Source of the DNA: an uncultured Dorea sp. | GTDB lineage: Bacteria > Bacillota > Clostridia > Lachnospirales > Lachnospiraceae | Assembly (NCBI GenBank): GCA_910588745.1 | Contig: CAJURK010000004.1 | Coordinates: forward strand, 1 to 64,000 | Length of the DNA: 64,000 nt | Direction of reading: 5' to 3' | Part shown: in pieces, positions 50,634-60,606 of the stretch | Position numbering within the stretch: position 1 is the first letter of the stretch | Layout of the letters: the number at the start of each line of letters is the position of its first letter | Notes under the pieces: model-generated | What the model saw: the letters and a program-made list of their open reading frames with translations, nothing else | Databases searched by the model: none | What the model was told of the DNA's origin: nothing | Translations under genes and position numbers: made by a program

Positions 50634-51134
50634 ATGTTTCATATTGTATTATACGAACCGGAGATTCCGGCGAATACCGGAAATATCGGCCGTACCTGCG
50701 CGGCTACGAATACCAGGCTTCATTTGATTGAGCCTCTTGGTTTTCGGCTGGATGAGAAAAGCCTTAGGCGTGCGGGGATGGATTATTGGAAGGATTTGGA
50801 TGTGACTACCTACATCAATTATGATGATTTCATGGAAAAGAATCCGGATGCGAAGATTTATATGGCTACTACAAAGGCGCCTAATGTTTATACCGAGGCA
50901 CAGTATGAGCCGGACTGCTTTCTTATGTTCGGAAAAGAAAGCGGAGGAATACCTGAAGAGATCTTGGCGAGACACAAAGAAAACAGCATTCGTATCCCCA
51001 TGATGGGAGATACGAGGTCTTTGAATCTCGGGAATTCAGTGGCGATTGTTTTGTATGAGGCGTTGAGGCAGAACGGATTCGCAGGGATGAATTTAGAGGG
51101 GCATTTGCATCGTCTGGAGTGGGGTTCTTGCTAG
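50634..51134 (+). CDS. trmL: tRNA (cytidine(34)/uridine(34)-2'-O)-methyltransferase
   Basis: TrmL methylates the ribose of the wobble base in tRNA-Leu isoacceptors with S-adenosylmethionine. The 166-aa protein is a minimal SPOUT methyltransferase: MFHIVLYEPEIPANTGNIGRTCAATNTRLHLIEPLGF at the start, LMFGKESGGIPEEIL (about 100-114), and the SAM-binding knot IRIPMMGDTRSLNLGNSVAIVLYEALRQNGF. ATG 50634 follows GGGAGGAGATAGCGT. Length is normal. Confidence 0.94.
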   Translation: MFHIVLYEPEIPANTGNIGRTCAATNTRLHLIEPLGFRLDEKSLRRAGMDYWKDLDVTTYINYDDFMEKNPDAKIYMATTKAPNVYTEAQYEPDCFLMFGKESGGIPEEILARHKENSIRIPMMGDTRSLNLGNSVAIVLYEALRQNGFAGMNLEGHLHRLEWGSC

Positions 51135-51308
51135 GAAACGCCCGGACAGTAATCAAATTTGAGATAAATGTGTAAAAAAGTTGGAATATACTAAAAATAT
51201 TTACAAAAAAATGAAAGGATTTGGTAAAATAAATGGATTTTTAGTCAAAGGCGAAGTATAATAAGATGGAATGTTTTTTACTTTGTAAATGAGAGAGGTG
51301 GTGAATAG

Positions 51309-51617
51309 ATGGTAGAAGAGACTATTCGTACAATCAAAGAAGCGGAGCGGAAAGCCGATGAACTGGTGAAGCAGGCGGAGGACAAATGCTCTGAGATTTT
51401 GGAGAGGGCATCTGCGCAAGCCAGTGAGGCAAAGGAGCAGGCCGTCCGGGAGGCCAAAGCATCTGCGGAAGCCAAACTGGCGGCGGTAAAAGCGGAAGGT
51501 GATGAATCTGTTAAAAAAGCATTACAAGATGTAGATAAGCAGATCGCCTCTCTTAAGACAGATGCGGGACAAAAGGCAGAAGAGGCTATAGCGGCTGTTA
51601 TAGCGGATATTGCGTAA
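51309..51617 (+). CDS. V/A-type ATPase peripheral stalk subunit (H/NtpF-like), operon 2
   Basis: This 102-aa, nearly pure coiled-coil protein (EETIRTIKEAERKADELVKQAEDKCSEILERASAQASEAKEQAVREAKA) corresponds to the small peripheral-stalk subunit. ATG 51309 follows GAGAGGTGGTGAATAG. It opens the nine-gene operon H-I-K-E-C-F-A-B-D, the same order as E. hirae ntpFIKECGABD. A TATAAT box at 51257-51262 may be its -10, although the matching -35 is weak. Confidence 0.82.
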   Translation: MVEETIRTIKEAERKADELVKQAEDKCSEILERASAQASEAKEQAVREAKASAEAKLAAVKAEGDESVKKALQDVDKQIASLKTDAGQKAEEAIAAVIADIA

Positions 51618-51654
51618 TCCGGCATACAGTAATGAGTAAAGGAGGGATGCGGTT

Positions 51655-53679
51655 ATGGCAGTACTGCAGATGCAAAGAGTGAGTATCTGCGCGCTTAAGA
51701 AAGACCGTAAAGCCATTCTGGAGAAGCTTCAGTCTATGGGTATCATGGAGATTAACCACATGATAGAGGATGACGAAGGTTTTGAACGGATGGATACAAT
51801 GAATGCCAGGCAGGGGTTTGAAAGAAACGCCCAGACAGCGGATCATGCGCTGGATGTATTGAATCAGTATGTTCCAGAGAAGAAATCCATGTTTGCAGGC
51901 CTGGAAGGAAAGAAACTTGTAGGGCAGGATCAGTTCCAGAAGACGGTTTCCAGAAAAAAGGAAATTATGAGGGACGCTAAGGCTTTGCTGGACTTTAGCA
52001 AGGAAATAGCAGAGAGCAAAGCGGGCATTCTGAAGCTGGAGAATCAGATAGAAAGTTTGAATCCCTGGATGGCTCTGGACGCGCCTATGAATTTTAGCGG
52101 GACGGCAAAGACTTCTATGATGCTTGGAACCATGGCCCCGGGAACCACACAGGAGGCTGTATATTCGTTGATTTCAGCGCATGCTCCGAATACGGAGGCC
52201 GTGGATGTGGAAATCATTGCCTCTGATAAAGACGCAGTGTATCTCGCGGTATTCTGTATGAAGAATGACGAGCGTACGGTGGAGGACGCGCTGAGAGCGG
52301 GAGGTTTTGCGAGGCCGACTCAATTGATGGATAAAGCGCCTCGGCAGGCAAAGGAAGATTATGAAGCGGAGAAGAAGAAACTGGAGTCCCGGATTAGCGG
52401 GATTGCAAAGGAGATTGCAGGGAAAGAAGGTATCCGTGAAGAACTGAAGGTGATATCCGATTATTTCCGTATCCGTGCGGAGAAGTATGAGATACTCGGA
52501 ACGCTCCCGCAGTCGCAGAGAACCTTTATCATCAGCGGTTATGTTGCGAAAAGGTATGTTCCTTCCGTAGAGAAAGCCATCGGCGGCAGATTTGACTGTA
52601 TCGTGGACGTGGAAGAACTCAAAGAAGAAGAGGAACCGCCGGTAATCTTAAGCAACAATGGTTTCTCAGCCAGTGTAGAAGGCGTACTGGAATCGTATGC
52701 GCTGCCCCATAAAGGGGAGTTTGACCCGACAACGATTATGTCGTTTTTCTATGTGTTTTTCTTTGGTATGATGCTGTCCGACGCGGCATACGGAGCAATC
52801 TTGGCGATTGCATGTTTTGTGGTATTGAAGAAGTTCCCGCGGATGGGCGCAGGAATGAAGAAGATGATGAAGATGTTTATGTACTGCGGTATCTCTACGC
52901 TGATTTGGGGAATTTTGTTCGGCGGATATTTTGGCAATGTAGTGGATATCGTGTCGGCGACATTCTTCGGAAAGACGGTTACCGTACCGGCATTGTGGTT
53001 CGCGCCGCTGAACGACCCGATGAAGCTGCTGATCTATTCCCTGGCGTTTGGACTAGTGCATTTGTTCGTGGGTTTGGGAATCAAAGGCTATATGCTGATT
53101 AAGGACGGAAAGACTCTGGACTTCTTCTGCGATGTGGTTTTGTGGTACGCATTTCTGATCGGTTTGATTCTGATGCTGATTCCGACGGATATTTTCGCAT
53201 CGATTATGGGATCAAAGGTTGTATTCCCGGATGCCCTTAACAAGTTGGCAAAGGGACTTGCAATTGTAGGCGCTCTGGGACTGGTACTTATGTCGGGGCG
53301 TGAGAATAAGAATCCTGCGCTGCGGCTGGCATTAGGCGCATATGACCTATATAATATCACAGGATGGCTCAGCGACGTGTTATCCTATTCCCGTCTGCTG
53401 GCTCTGGGTCTTGCTACCGGAGTTATTGCTTCGGTTATTAACCAGATGGCAAGCATGGCAGGAAATGGTATCGTGGGAGCAATTGTTTTTATTCTTATAT
53501 TTATTGTGGGACATACGCTGAACCTTGCAATTAATCTGCTGGGAGCTTATGTACACACCAACCGTCTCCAGTTCGTAGAGTTCTTTGGAAAGTTCTATGA
53601 AGGCGGCGGCAAGGCGTTTCATCCATTTGAGTCGGATACGATGTATGTAACCATTCAGGATGGAAGCGAGAGTAATTAG
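51655..53679 (+). CDS. V/A-type ATPase subunit I (membrane stator), operon 2
   Basis: The 674-aa stator subunit has an N-terminal cytoplasmic arm (1-360) and about seven to eight membrane spans after IMSFFYVFFFGMMLSDAAYGAILAIACFVVL. The channel region is TGWLSDVLSYSRLLALGLATGVIASVINQMA, where the arginine of SYSRLLALGLA is the essential stator residue. It corresponds to NtpI. ATG 51655 follows AAAGGAGGGATGCGGTT. A 155-base gap with a hairpin separates it from subunit K. Confidence 0.93.
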   Translation: MAVLQMQRVSICALKKDRKAILEKLQSMGIMEINHMIEDDEGFERMDTMNARQGFERNAQTADHALDVLNQYVPEKKSMFAGLEGKKLVGQDQFQKTVSRKKEIMRDAKALLDFSKEIAESKAGILKLENQIESLNPWMALDAPMNFSGTAKTSMMLGTMAPGTTQEAVYSLISAHAPNTEAVDVEIIASDKDAVYLAVFCMKNDERTVEDALRAGGFARPTQLMDKAPRQAKEDYEAEKKKLESRISGIAKEIAGKEGIREELKVISDYFRIRAEKYEILGTLPQSQRTFIISGYVAKRYVPSVEKAIGGRFDCIVDVEELKEEEEPPVILSNNGFSASVEGVLESYALPHKGEFDPTTIMSFFYVFFFGMMLSDAAYGAILAIACFVVLKKFPRMGAGMKKMMKMFMYCGISTLIWGILFGGYFGNVVDIVSATFFGKTVTVPALWFAPLNDPMKLLIYSLAFGLVHLFVGLGIKGYMLIKDGKTLDFFCDVVLWYAFLIGLILMLIPTDIFASIMGSKVVFPDALNKLAKGLAIVGALGLVLMSGRENKNPALRLALGAYDLYNITGWLSDVLSYSRLLALGLATGVIASVINQMASMAGNGIVGAIVFILIFIVGHTLNLAINLLGAYVHTNRLQFVEFFGKFYEGGGKAFHPFESDTMYVTIQDGSESN

Positions 53680-53684
53680 TTATT

Positions 53685-53741
53685 GCCTGCGGATGCCTCG
53701 CAACATTGCTGCATGAGGCATGAAACAGTGAAAGAACAGGC
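53685..53741 (+). promoter_or_regulatory. Hairpin between subunit I and K genes of operon 2
   Basis: GCCTG (53685-53689) pairs with CAGGC (53737-53741), enclosing ATGCCTC / GAGGCAT (53693-53699, 53715-53721). The K ribosome site AAAGGAGG (53819-53826) is unusually strong and unpaired. In rotary ATPases the ring subunit is needed in many copies; such gaps often raise its translation or protect its message. Confidence 0.5.
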
Positions 53742-53819
53742 AGCGACAAGAATTCATTCTGCCGGGTACGGCATGTATGATAATAATCCGTAAGGATGAG
53801 TTTAAGAAATGATAATTAA

Positions 53820-54329
<510 letters not shown>

Positions 54330-54371
54330 GGGTAAATTATTAGGAGAAATCAGGGAAAAGGAGAGCGAAGC

Positions 54372-54962
54372 ATGACTGGATTAGAAAAAATGAAAAGTCA
54401 GATTCTGGACGAAGCGAAGGCTTTGGCTGATAGTAAGATAGCAGAAGCGAACCGCAGGGCAGAAGAGATTCTTGAAGAAGCAAAAGCAGATGCCGAGAAG
54501 TCCGCCGCAAACATTTCCCAAAGATCAGACAAGGATGTTGCGAACTATAAAGAGCGAATCCTCTCTTCCATCGATCTGCAGAAGAGGACAAAGCTTCTGG
54601 CTGCAAAGCAGGAAGTGATCGCAGAGGTATTAGATCAATCCTATGACAGGCTGAAGACGATGAAAATAGGGGAATATTTTGCAATGCTTCTTAAGCTGGC
54701 AGAGAAATACGTTCTTCCGCAGGAAGGAACTATTTATTTCTCAAAGGCAGACCTTGCGAGAATGCCGGAGAGCTTTGAGAGCGATGTGAAGAAGCTTGCG
54801 GAAGCGAAAGGCGGGAAGCTTGATATTTCAGGAGAAGGAAGGAATATTGAGAACGGTTTTGTTCTTGCTTATGGCGGAATTGAAGAGAACTGCACATTAA
54901 AGGCAATATTTGATGCGAAGAGAGATGAGTTTGCAGATAAGATTCATCATATTCTATTTTAA
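54372..54962 (+). CDS. V/A-type ATPase subunit E (peripheral stalk), operon 2
   Basis: A 196-aa peripheral-stalk subunit with an N-terminal coiled coil (about 1-95; DEAKALADSKIAEANRRAEEILEEAKADAEKSAANI) and a globular end domain with the GG/NGFVLAYGGIEENCTLKAIFDAKRDEF pattern. It corresponds to NtpE. ATG 54372 follows GGAAAAGGAGAGCGAAGC. Confidence 0.86.
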   Translation: MTGLEKMKSQILDEAKALADSKIAEANRRAEEILEEAKADAEKSAANISQRSDKDVANYKERILSSIDLQKRTKLLAAKQEVIAEVLDQSYDRLKTMKIGEYFAMLLKLAEKYVLPQEGTIYFSKADLARMPESFESDVKKLAEAKGGKLDISGEGRNIENGFVLAYGGIEENCTLKAIFDAKRDEFADKIHHILF

Positions 54963-54985
54963 CGCGTAAGAAAGGAAAATGTAGC

Positions 54986-55954
54986 ATGAGTGAACAATAT
55001 ACTTACGCGGTTGCCCGCATACGGGCGCTGGAAGTGTCGCTGTTTTCAAATTCCGGCATTGACCAGCTTATGGCGTGCCAGACATATGAACAGTGCCTGC
55101 AGCTCTTGTCTGAGAAAGGTTGGGGAGACGCGGAGACCGGTTTGAATGCGGAAGCCATGCTGTCTAAGGAAGAGGAGAAGATTTGGGAGATCGTAAAGGA
55201 ACTGCACATACCGATGGAGACATTTAACGTGCTGTCCTATCCCAAGCTGTTCCACAATCTGAAAGCTGCTATCAAGGAAGTGTGTACGGAAGAAATGGAA
55301 CGCCATATCTTTTACGACGACGTAAGCATTCCGGGAGAGGAAATGCTTGCAATTGTGAAAGAAAAGGAGTTTGACCGGCTTCCGAAGGAGATGCAGGAGG
55401 CGGCAGGCGAGGCCTATGAGTCTCTTCTTCATACCAGGGATGGGCAGATGTGCGATGTCATTATCGACAGAGCCGCCCTGGAGGCGATCAGGAAAGCCGG
55501 AAGAGACGCAAAGGATGCAATCATCCGGGATTACGCAGAATCTACCATAGCCGTGGCAGACATCAAGATTGCAGTGCGTTCGGCAAAAACCGCGAAGTCT
55601 TTGGATTTTATGAATCGGGCAATGGCAGAATGTGACAGCCTGAGTGTAAGTCAGCTTGCGAAGGCGGCTCTCGGAGGCATGGATGCAGTCCGGGAATACC
55701 TGCAGGGGACAGAATATACAGAAGGGGCTGACGCTCTGGCAGAGTCTCCTTCTGCATTTGAGCGCTGGTGTGACAATCGAATCATTCAGACCATCAGTCC
55801 ACAGAAATATAAGGCATTTGGCATAGGACCTGTCGTGGCCTATGTAATTGCCAGACAAAATGAAATAAAAACGGTGCGGATCATCCTGTCAGGAAAGCAG
55901 AACGGCCTGTCAGATGAGTCCATCCGGGAAAGGGTAAGGGAAATGTATGTATAA
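54986..55954 (+). CDS. V/A-type ATPase subunit C (central stalk socket), operon 2
   Basis: The 322-aa AC39-family subunit begins EQYTYAVARIRALEVSLFSNSGIDQLMACQTYEQCLQLLSEKGWG. It ends with WCDNRIIQTISPQKYKAFGIGPVVAYVIARQNEIKTVRIILSGKQNGLSDESIRERVREMYV. This is the E..I..I..I..GK..GL....I.ER....Y pattern of NtpC. It differs clearly from the operon-1 C subunit, so the two operons are not a recent duplication. It overlaps the F gene by eight bases. Confidence 0.9.
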   Translation: MSEQYTYAVARIRALEVSLFSNSGIDQLMACQTYEQCLQLLSEKGWGDAETGLNAEAMLSKEEEKIWEIVKELHIPMETFNVLSYPKLFHNLKAAIKEVCTEEMERHIFYDDVSIPGEEMLAIVKEKEFDRLPKEMQEAAGEAYESLLHTRDGQMCDVIIDRAALEAIRKAGRDAKDAIIRDYAESTIAVADIKIAVRSAKTAKSLDFMNRAMAECDSLSVSQLAKAALGGMDAVREYLQGTEYTEGADALAESPSAFERWCDNRIIQTISPQKYKAFGIGPVVAYVIARQNEIKTVRIILSGKQNGLSDESIRERVREMYV

Positions 55955-56264
55955 GGTTGCAGTAATGGGCGATTATGACAGTATTTACGGTTTTGCCACT
56001 CTGGGACTGGATACATTTCCGGTAAACGACCCTTCAGAGGCAGCCAGAATACTGCATCAGCTTGCAGACGGGAAGTATGGGATTATCTATATCACAGAAG
56101 CCCTGGCGGCACAGTTAAAGCATGAGATTTCAAAATATCAGGAACAGATTAGTCCGGCGATTATTCAGATTCCAGGTGTTTCAGGCAACACCGGAGCAGG
56201 AGTGACAGGAGTAAAGAAGTCTGTGGAAACCGCAGTTGGTTCCGATATATTGTTTGGTGAATAG
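55947..56264 (+). CDS. V/A-type ATPase subunit F (NtpG-like), operon 2
   Basis: A 105-aa central-stalk subunit: MYKVAVMGDYDSIYGFATLGLDTFPVNDPSEAARILHQL, then GIIYITEALAAQL and PAIIQIPGVSGNTGAGVTGVKKSVETAVGSDILF. The last is the characteristic C-terminal block that can insert into the head. It starts inside the C gene. It corresponds to NtpG. Confidence 0.9.
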   Translation: MYKVAVMGDYDSIYGFATLGLDTFPVNDPSEAARILHQLADGKYGIIYITEALAAQLKHEISKYQEQISPAIIQIPGVSGNTGAGVTGVKKSVETAVGSDILFGE

Positions 56265-56281
56265 TGGGGTGATTAATCAAA

Positions 56282-58051
56282 ATGAGTAGTATAGGTACAA
56301 TAAAAAAAGTAGCAGGACCTTTGGTTATCGCATCCGGTATGCGTGATGCCAATATGTCCGACGTTGTACGTGTTAGTAAGCGGCGTTTGATTGGAGAGAT
56401 TATCGAGATGCACGGCGACGAGGCGTCCATCCAGGTATATGAGGAGACGTCAGGCCTTGGACCCGGTGAGCCGGTAGAATCTACAGGCGCGCCTATGTCC
56501 GTTGAGCTGGGGCCTGGTCTTATTACCAGTATTTATGACGGAATTCAGCGTCCGCTCGACGACATTATGAAGATTTCAGGAAATAACTTACAGCGCGGCG
56601 TGGAAGTTGCTTCCCTGAAAAGAGATAAGAAGTGGGAATTTGTCCCGGTTGCGAAGGCCGGCGATACCGTAGAGGCCGGAGACGTACTGGGAACCGTACA
56701 GGAAACCGCTGTTGTACAGCAGAAAATCATGGTTCCTTACGGTGTAAAAGGTACGGTAAAAGAAGTGAAGTCCGGTGAATTTACGGTAGAAGAAGTGGTA
56801 GCTGTGATTACAACTAATGAAGGCGATAAAGAACTTACCATGATGCAGAAATGGCCGGTTCGTAAGGGACGTCCTTATGTGAAGAAACTGCCGCTTGACG
56901 CGCCGCTTGTTACAGGCCAGCGTGTGGTCGATACGTTCTTCCCGATTGCAAAGGGCGGCGTTGCTGCCGTTCCGGGGCCATTTGGAAGCGGTAAGACGGT
57001 TATCCAGCATCAGCTTGCAAAATGGGCGGAAGCGGATATTGTGGTTTATATCGGATGCGGAGAGCGCGGTAATGAGATGACCGACGTTCTGAACGAATTC
57101 CCGGAGCTGAAAGACCCGAAGACGGGGCGTTCCCTGATGGAGAGGACTGTCTTGATTGCTAATACGTCAGACATGCCGTTTGCGGCTCGTGAGGCTTCTA
57201 TTTATACAGGTATTACGATTGCGGAGTATTTCCGCGATATGGGATATTCCGTAGCTTTGATGGCGGATTCTACCTCCCGTTGGGCCGAGGCGCTTCGCGA
57301 GATGTCCGGACGTCTGGAAGAGATGCCTGGAGAGGAAGGTTATCCGGCATATTTGGGTTCCCGTCTGGCAGAGTTCTACGAGAGAGCGGGACGCGTGCAG
57401 TCGTTAGGACAGGATAAGAGAGAAGGCGCTCTGTCTGTAATCGGTGCAGTATCGCCTCCGGGCGGCGATACCTCCGAGCCGGTATCCCAGGCAACCCTTC
57501 GTATTGTAAAGGTATTCTGGGGACTGGATGCTGCTCTTGCATATAAGAGACATTTCCCGGCTATTAACTGGCTGACCAGCTATTCTCTGTACTTGGATAA
57601 TATGCAGAACTGGTTTAATGAAACCGTTGCAGAGGACTGGATGGAAGACCGCCAGAAGATGATGAGTCTTCTGACTGAAGAGGCAGCTTTGGAAGAGATC
57701 GTACAGATGGTAGGTATGGACGCGTTATCGCCTATCGACCGTCTAAAGATGGAAGCGGCAAGATCCATCCGTGAGGACTTCCTGCACCAGAACTCTTTCC
57801 ATGAAGTAGATACCTACACGCCGCTCAGAAAGCAGTACCTGATGATGAAGCTGGTAGTTGCATTCTACGAGCTTGCTTCCGAGGCGCTGGGCAAGGGCGC
57901 GTCTATGAAGGTTCTTCTTGGAATGGATGTAAGAGAAAGAATCGGCCGTTATAAGTATACGAAGGCTGAGGACATTGAGAAAGAATATGAGAAGATTATG
58001 AACGAACTCCACGAAGAGATTTCAGGAGCATTCGGGAAGGAGGACTTCTAA
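56282..58051 (+). CDS. V/A-type ATPase catalytic subunit A, operon 2
   Basis: The 589-aa catalytic subunit has the canonical P-loop GPFGSGKT at 232-239 and CGERGNE. It also has [42 protein letters not shown] and the insertion domain around 115-185 ([18 protein letters not shown]). It corresponds to NtpA. ATG 56282 follows GGGGTGATTAATCAA. Compared with the operon-1 A subunit, similarity is high only in the core; the P-loop and C-terminal domain differ. Confidence 0.96.
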   Translation: MSSIGTIKKVAGPLVIASGMRDANMSDVVRVSKRRLIGEIIEMHGDEASIQVYEETSGLGPGEPVESTGAPMSVELGPGLITSIYDGIQRPLDDIMKISGNNLQRGVEVASLKRDKKWEFVPVAKAGDTVEAGDVLGTVQETAVVQQKIMVPYGVKGTVKEVKSGEFTVEEVVAVITTNEGDKELTMMQKWPVRKGRPYVKKLPLDAPLVTGQRVVDTFFPIAKGGVAAVPGPFGSGKTVIQHQLAKWAEADIVVYIGCGERGNEMTDVLNEFPELKDPKTGRSLMERTVLIANTSDMPFAAREASIYTGITIAEYFRDMGYSVALMADSTSRWAEALREMSGRLEEMPGEEGYPAYLGSRLAEFYERAGRVQSLGQDKREGALSVIGAVSPPGGDTSEPVSQATLRIVKVFWGLDAALAYKRHFPAINWLTSYSLYLDNMQNWFNETVAEDWMEDRQKMMSLLTEEAALEEIVQMVGMDALSPIDRLKMEAARSIREDFLHQNSFHEVDTYTPLRKQYLMMKLVVAFYELASEALGKGASMKVLLGMDVRERIGRYKYTKAEDIEKEYEKIMNELHEEISGAFGKEDF

Positions 58052-58054
58052 ATT

Positions 58055-59428
58055 ATGCCAAAGGAATATAGAACCATACAGGAAGTTGCCGGACCGCTGA
58101 TGATGGTAAAGGGTGTAGAGGGAGTCGCATTTGACGAACTCGGCGAGATTGAGCTTGCAACCGGCGAGACCCGTCGGTGCAAGGTGTTAGAGGTGGACGG
58201 CGACAATGTTGTAGTACAGCTCTACGAGAATGCTGCCGGCATCAATTTGAGCAACAGTAAAGTCCGTTTCTTAGGACGCAGCATGGAGCTTGGCGTATCC
58301 GGTGATATGCTGGGACGTGTATTTGACGGTCTGGGACGTCCGATTGACGACGGACCGGAGATTCTGCCGGATGAGAGAAGGGATATCAACGGCCTGCCTA
58401 TGAACCCGGCGGCCAGAGTATACCCAGAGGAGTTTATACAGACCGGCGTATCTGCGATCGACGGCCTGAATACGCTGGTTCGCGGACAGAAGCTTCCGAT
58501 TTTCTCCTGTTCCGGTCTGCCCCATTCACAGCTTGCCGCACAGATTGCGAGACAGGCGAAGGTTCGGGGAACCGACGAGAAATTCGCCGTTGTATTTGCG
58601 GCGATGGGTATTACTTTCGAGGAGTCCAACTACTTTATCGAGTCCTTTAAGGAGACAGGAGCCATTGACAGAACAGTTCTGTTTATCAATCTGGCAAACG
58701 ACCCGGCGGTAGAGCGTATCTCTACGCCTCGTATGGCGCTGACCGCAGCAGAGTATCTAGCATTCGAGAAAGAGATGCACGTGCTGGTTATCTTAACAGA
58801 TATTACAAACTATGCGGACGCGCTTCGTGAGATTTCCGCTGCGAAAAAGGAAGTTCCGGGACGCCGCGGCTATCCGGGATATATGTATACAGACCTTGCG
58901 ACCATGTATGAACGTGCAGGACGCCAAAGAGGAAAGGATGGAAGTATCACGATGATTCCGATCCTTACCATGCCTGAGGATGATAAGACCCATCCGATTC
59001 CTGACCTTACCGGATACATTACCGAGGGACAGGTAATCTTAAGCCGTGAGCTGTACCGCAAAGGTTTACAGCCGCCAATCGATGTGCTTCCGTCGCTGTC
59101 CCGTCTGAAAGACAAAGGTATTGGCGAAGGAAAGACAAGGGCGGATCATGCAAATACCATGAACCAGTTATTCGCGGCGTACTCCCGCGGTAAGGATGCG
59201 AAGGAATTGATGACAATCCTTGGCGAAGCTGCGCTGACAGAGATTGACTTGAAGTATGCGGAATTTGCGGATGCATTTGAAAAAGAATACGTATCTCAGG
59301 GTTATAACAATGACCGCGGTATTGAAGAGACTTTGGAAATCGGCTGGAAATTACTGTCTATGCTGCCAAGAGCAGAGCTGAAACGTATCGACGACAAGTT
59401 CCTTGACCAGTACTATGGTAAGCAGTAA
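58055..59428 (+). CDS. V/A-type ATPase subunit B, operon 2
   Basis: The 457-aa non-catalytic head subunit: [92 protein letters not shown] and [54 protein letters not shown]. It ends [24 protein letters not shown]. It corresponds to NtpB. It starts three bases after the A stop. A 253-base repeat-filled gap separates it from the D gene. Confidence 0.96.
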   Translation: MPKEYRTIQEVAGPLMMVKGVEGVAFDELGEIELATGETRRCKVLEVDGDNVVVQLYENAAGINLSNSKVRFLGRSMELGVSGDMLGRVFDGLGRPIDDGPEILPDERRDINGLPMNPAARVYPEEFIQTGVSAIDGLNTLVRGQKLPIFSCSGLPHSQLAAQIARQAKVRGTDEKFAVVFAAMGITFEESNYFIESFKETGAIDRTVLFINLANDPAVERISTPRMALTAAEYLAFEKEMHVLVILTDITNYADALREISAAKKEVPGRRGYPGYMYTDLATMYERAGRQRGKDGSITMIPILTMPEDDKTHPIPDLTGYITEGQVILSRELYRKGLQPPIDVLPSLSRLKDKGIGEGKTRADHANTMNQLFAAYSRGKDAKELMTILGEAALTEIDLKYAEFADAFEKEYVSQGYNNDRGIEETLEIGWKLLSMLPRAELKRIDDKFLDQYYGKQ

Positions 59429-59440
59429 GCCGTGCGCGGA

Positions 59441-59646
59441 TGTCCAGAAACAGTTATGCAGGCTTGCCTGCAGATAACTGATTCTGGACAGACGCATAGG
59501 GCGTCAGCCCGCAGCGAGAAGAAGCGAAGCGGAATCGAGCTGGCACGGCGGAAGGAGCCAGAGGATAACTGATTCTGGATAGACGCATAGGGCGTCAGCC
59601 CGCAGCGAGAAGAAGCGAAGCGGAATCGAGCTGGCATAGCGGAAGA
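59441..59646. repeat. Palindrome plus 91-nt direct repeat inside ATPase operon 2
   Basis: A 50-nt near-perfect palindrome (59441-59490) has arms TGTCCAGAA-A-CAGTTAT-GCAGGC and GCCTGC-AG-ATAACTG-A-TTCTGGACA. Its right part also begins a direct repeat: 59473-59555 and 59564-59646 share about 83 bases with only a few changes, offset 91 bases. Each copy holds a small hairpin GACGC-ATAGG-GCGTC and a purine-rich AGCGAGAAGAAGCGAAGCGG tract. No plus-strand gene is present. Confidence 0.85.
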
Positions 59647-59681
59647 AAACCATAGATAGGAAGGAAAAGGAGGTTAGATAA

Positions 59682-60344
59682 ATGGCATCAAAGCAGATTA
59701 CTCCTACCCGTATGGAGCTTACCAAGACGAAAAAGAAACTGGTTACCGCCAGAAGAGGACACAAGCTCCTCAAAGATAAGCGTGACGAGTTGATGCGTCA
59801 GTTTTTGGAACTCGTGAAGGAGAATATGGAGCTGCGTAAGAAGGTAGAAGCCGGAATCCTCTCTGCAAATAAGAACTTTGTCATTGCGAAGGCCGGAATG
59901 GATGAAGCTACTCTGAATACGGCGTTGATGGCGCCGAAACAGGAAGTTAATCTAGAGGTAGGCCACAAGAATGTTATGAGTGTTGATATCCCTGTTTTTC
60001 ATGCAACTACAAGAACAGCGGATGCCAATGATATCTATTCTTATGGATTTGCATTTACTTCCAGTGATTTAGACGGCGCGGTGAAGTCACTTGCCGATAT
60101 CCTGCCGGATATGCTGAAACTTGCGGAAGTCGAGAAAGCATGCCAGCTTATGGCGGCTGAGATCGAAAAGACCAGGCGGCGTGTAAACGCGCTGGAGCAT
60201 GTGACGATTCCCGATGCGCAGGAAACGATTAAGTATATCACGATGAAGCTGGACGAGAATGAGCGAAGCTCTCAGATTCGTCTGATGAAGGTGAAGGATA
60301 TGATGCTGGAGGAAGCGCATCACTACAGCGAAAGGGAAGCGTAG
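59682..60344 (+). CDS. V/A-type ATPase subunit D (rotor shaft), operon 2
   Basis: The 220-aa shaft subunit has the family start ITPTRMELTKTKKKLVTARRGHKLLKDKRDELMRQFLELV and the C-terminal block RRRVNALEHVTIPDAQETIKYITMKLDENERSSQIRLMKVKDMML. It corresponds to NtpD. ATG 59682 follows GGAAAAGGAGGTTAGATAA. It is the last gene of operon 2. Confidence 0.95.
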   Translation: MASKQITPTRMELTKTKKKLVTARRGHKLLKDKRDELMRQFLELVKENMELRKKVEAGILSANKNFVIAKAGMDEATLNTALMAPKQEVNLEVGHKNVMSVDIPVFHATTRTADANDIYSYGFAFTSSDLDGAVKSLADILPDMLKLAEVEKACQLMAAEIEKTRRRVNALEHVTIPDAQETIKYITMKLDENERSSQIRLMKVKDMMLEEAHHYSEREA

Positions 60345-60379
60345 AAAAGCGATAAGCGAAAGGATACCGGAAACGGTTT

Positions 60380-60427
60380 AAAAAGACTTTGTATGGATGA
60401 GGTTACATCATTACAAAGTCTTTTTTT
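60380..60427 (+). terminator. Terminator of ATPase operon 2
   Basis: AAAAGACTTTGTA (60381-60393) pairs with TTACAAAGTCTTTT (60411-60424 region), followed by seven or more T. It starts 36 bases after the D stop. Confidence 0.92.
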
Positions 60428-60442
60428 ATATAAATAAATCAC

Positions 60443-60471
60443 TTGTATTTTACATAAATATATGATATTAT
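60443..60471 (+). promoter_or_regulatory. Promoter upstream of the Rpn-type gene (distal)
   Basis: TTGTAT (60443-60448), a 17-bp spacer and TATTAT (60466-60471), giving a leader of about 130 bases. Confidence 0.5.
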
Positions 60472-60564
60472 ATGTCTACTTAACATCGACATATCTGTTG
60501 TTCTAAGTATCAAGTCCGGCGCGTGGGCATTTCTTATATTCTCTGGAATCTTTGAGAATACCAA

Positions 60565-60593
60565 TTGTAATTTTAGATAAAACATATTATAAT
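60565..60593 (+). promoter_or_regulatory. Promoter-like pair directly before the Rpn-type gene (proximal)
   Basis: TTGTAA (60565-60570), a 17-bp spacer and TATAAT (60588-60593) match the consensus well. The ribosome site GGAGG (60594-60598) follows at once, so a transcript from here would start within or after it. The distal promoter therefore fits translation better. Confidence 0.45.
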
Positions 60594-60606
60594 GGAGGTA
60601 ATCTAT

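Noticed and set aside
59413..59637. 74-aa minus-strand frame in the ATPase gap
   Set aside because: It arises from the 91-nt direct repeat and repeats itself; no start signals or family.
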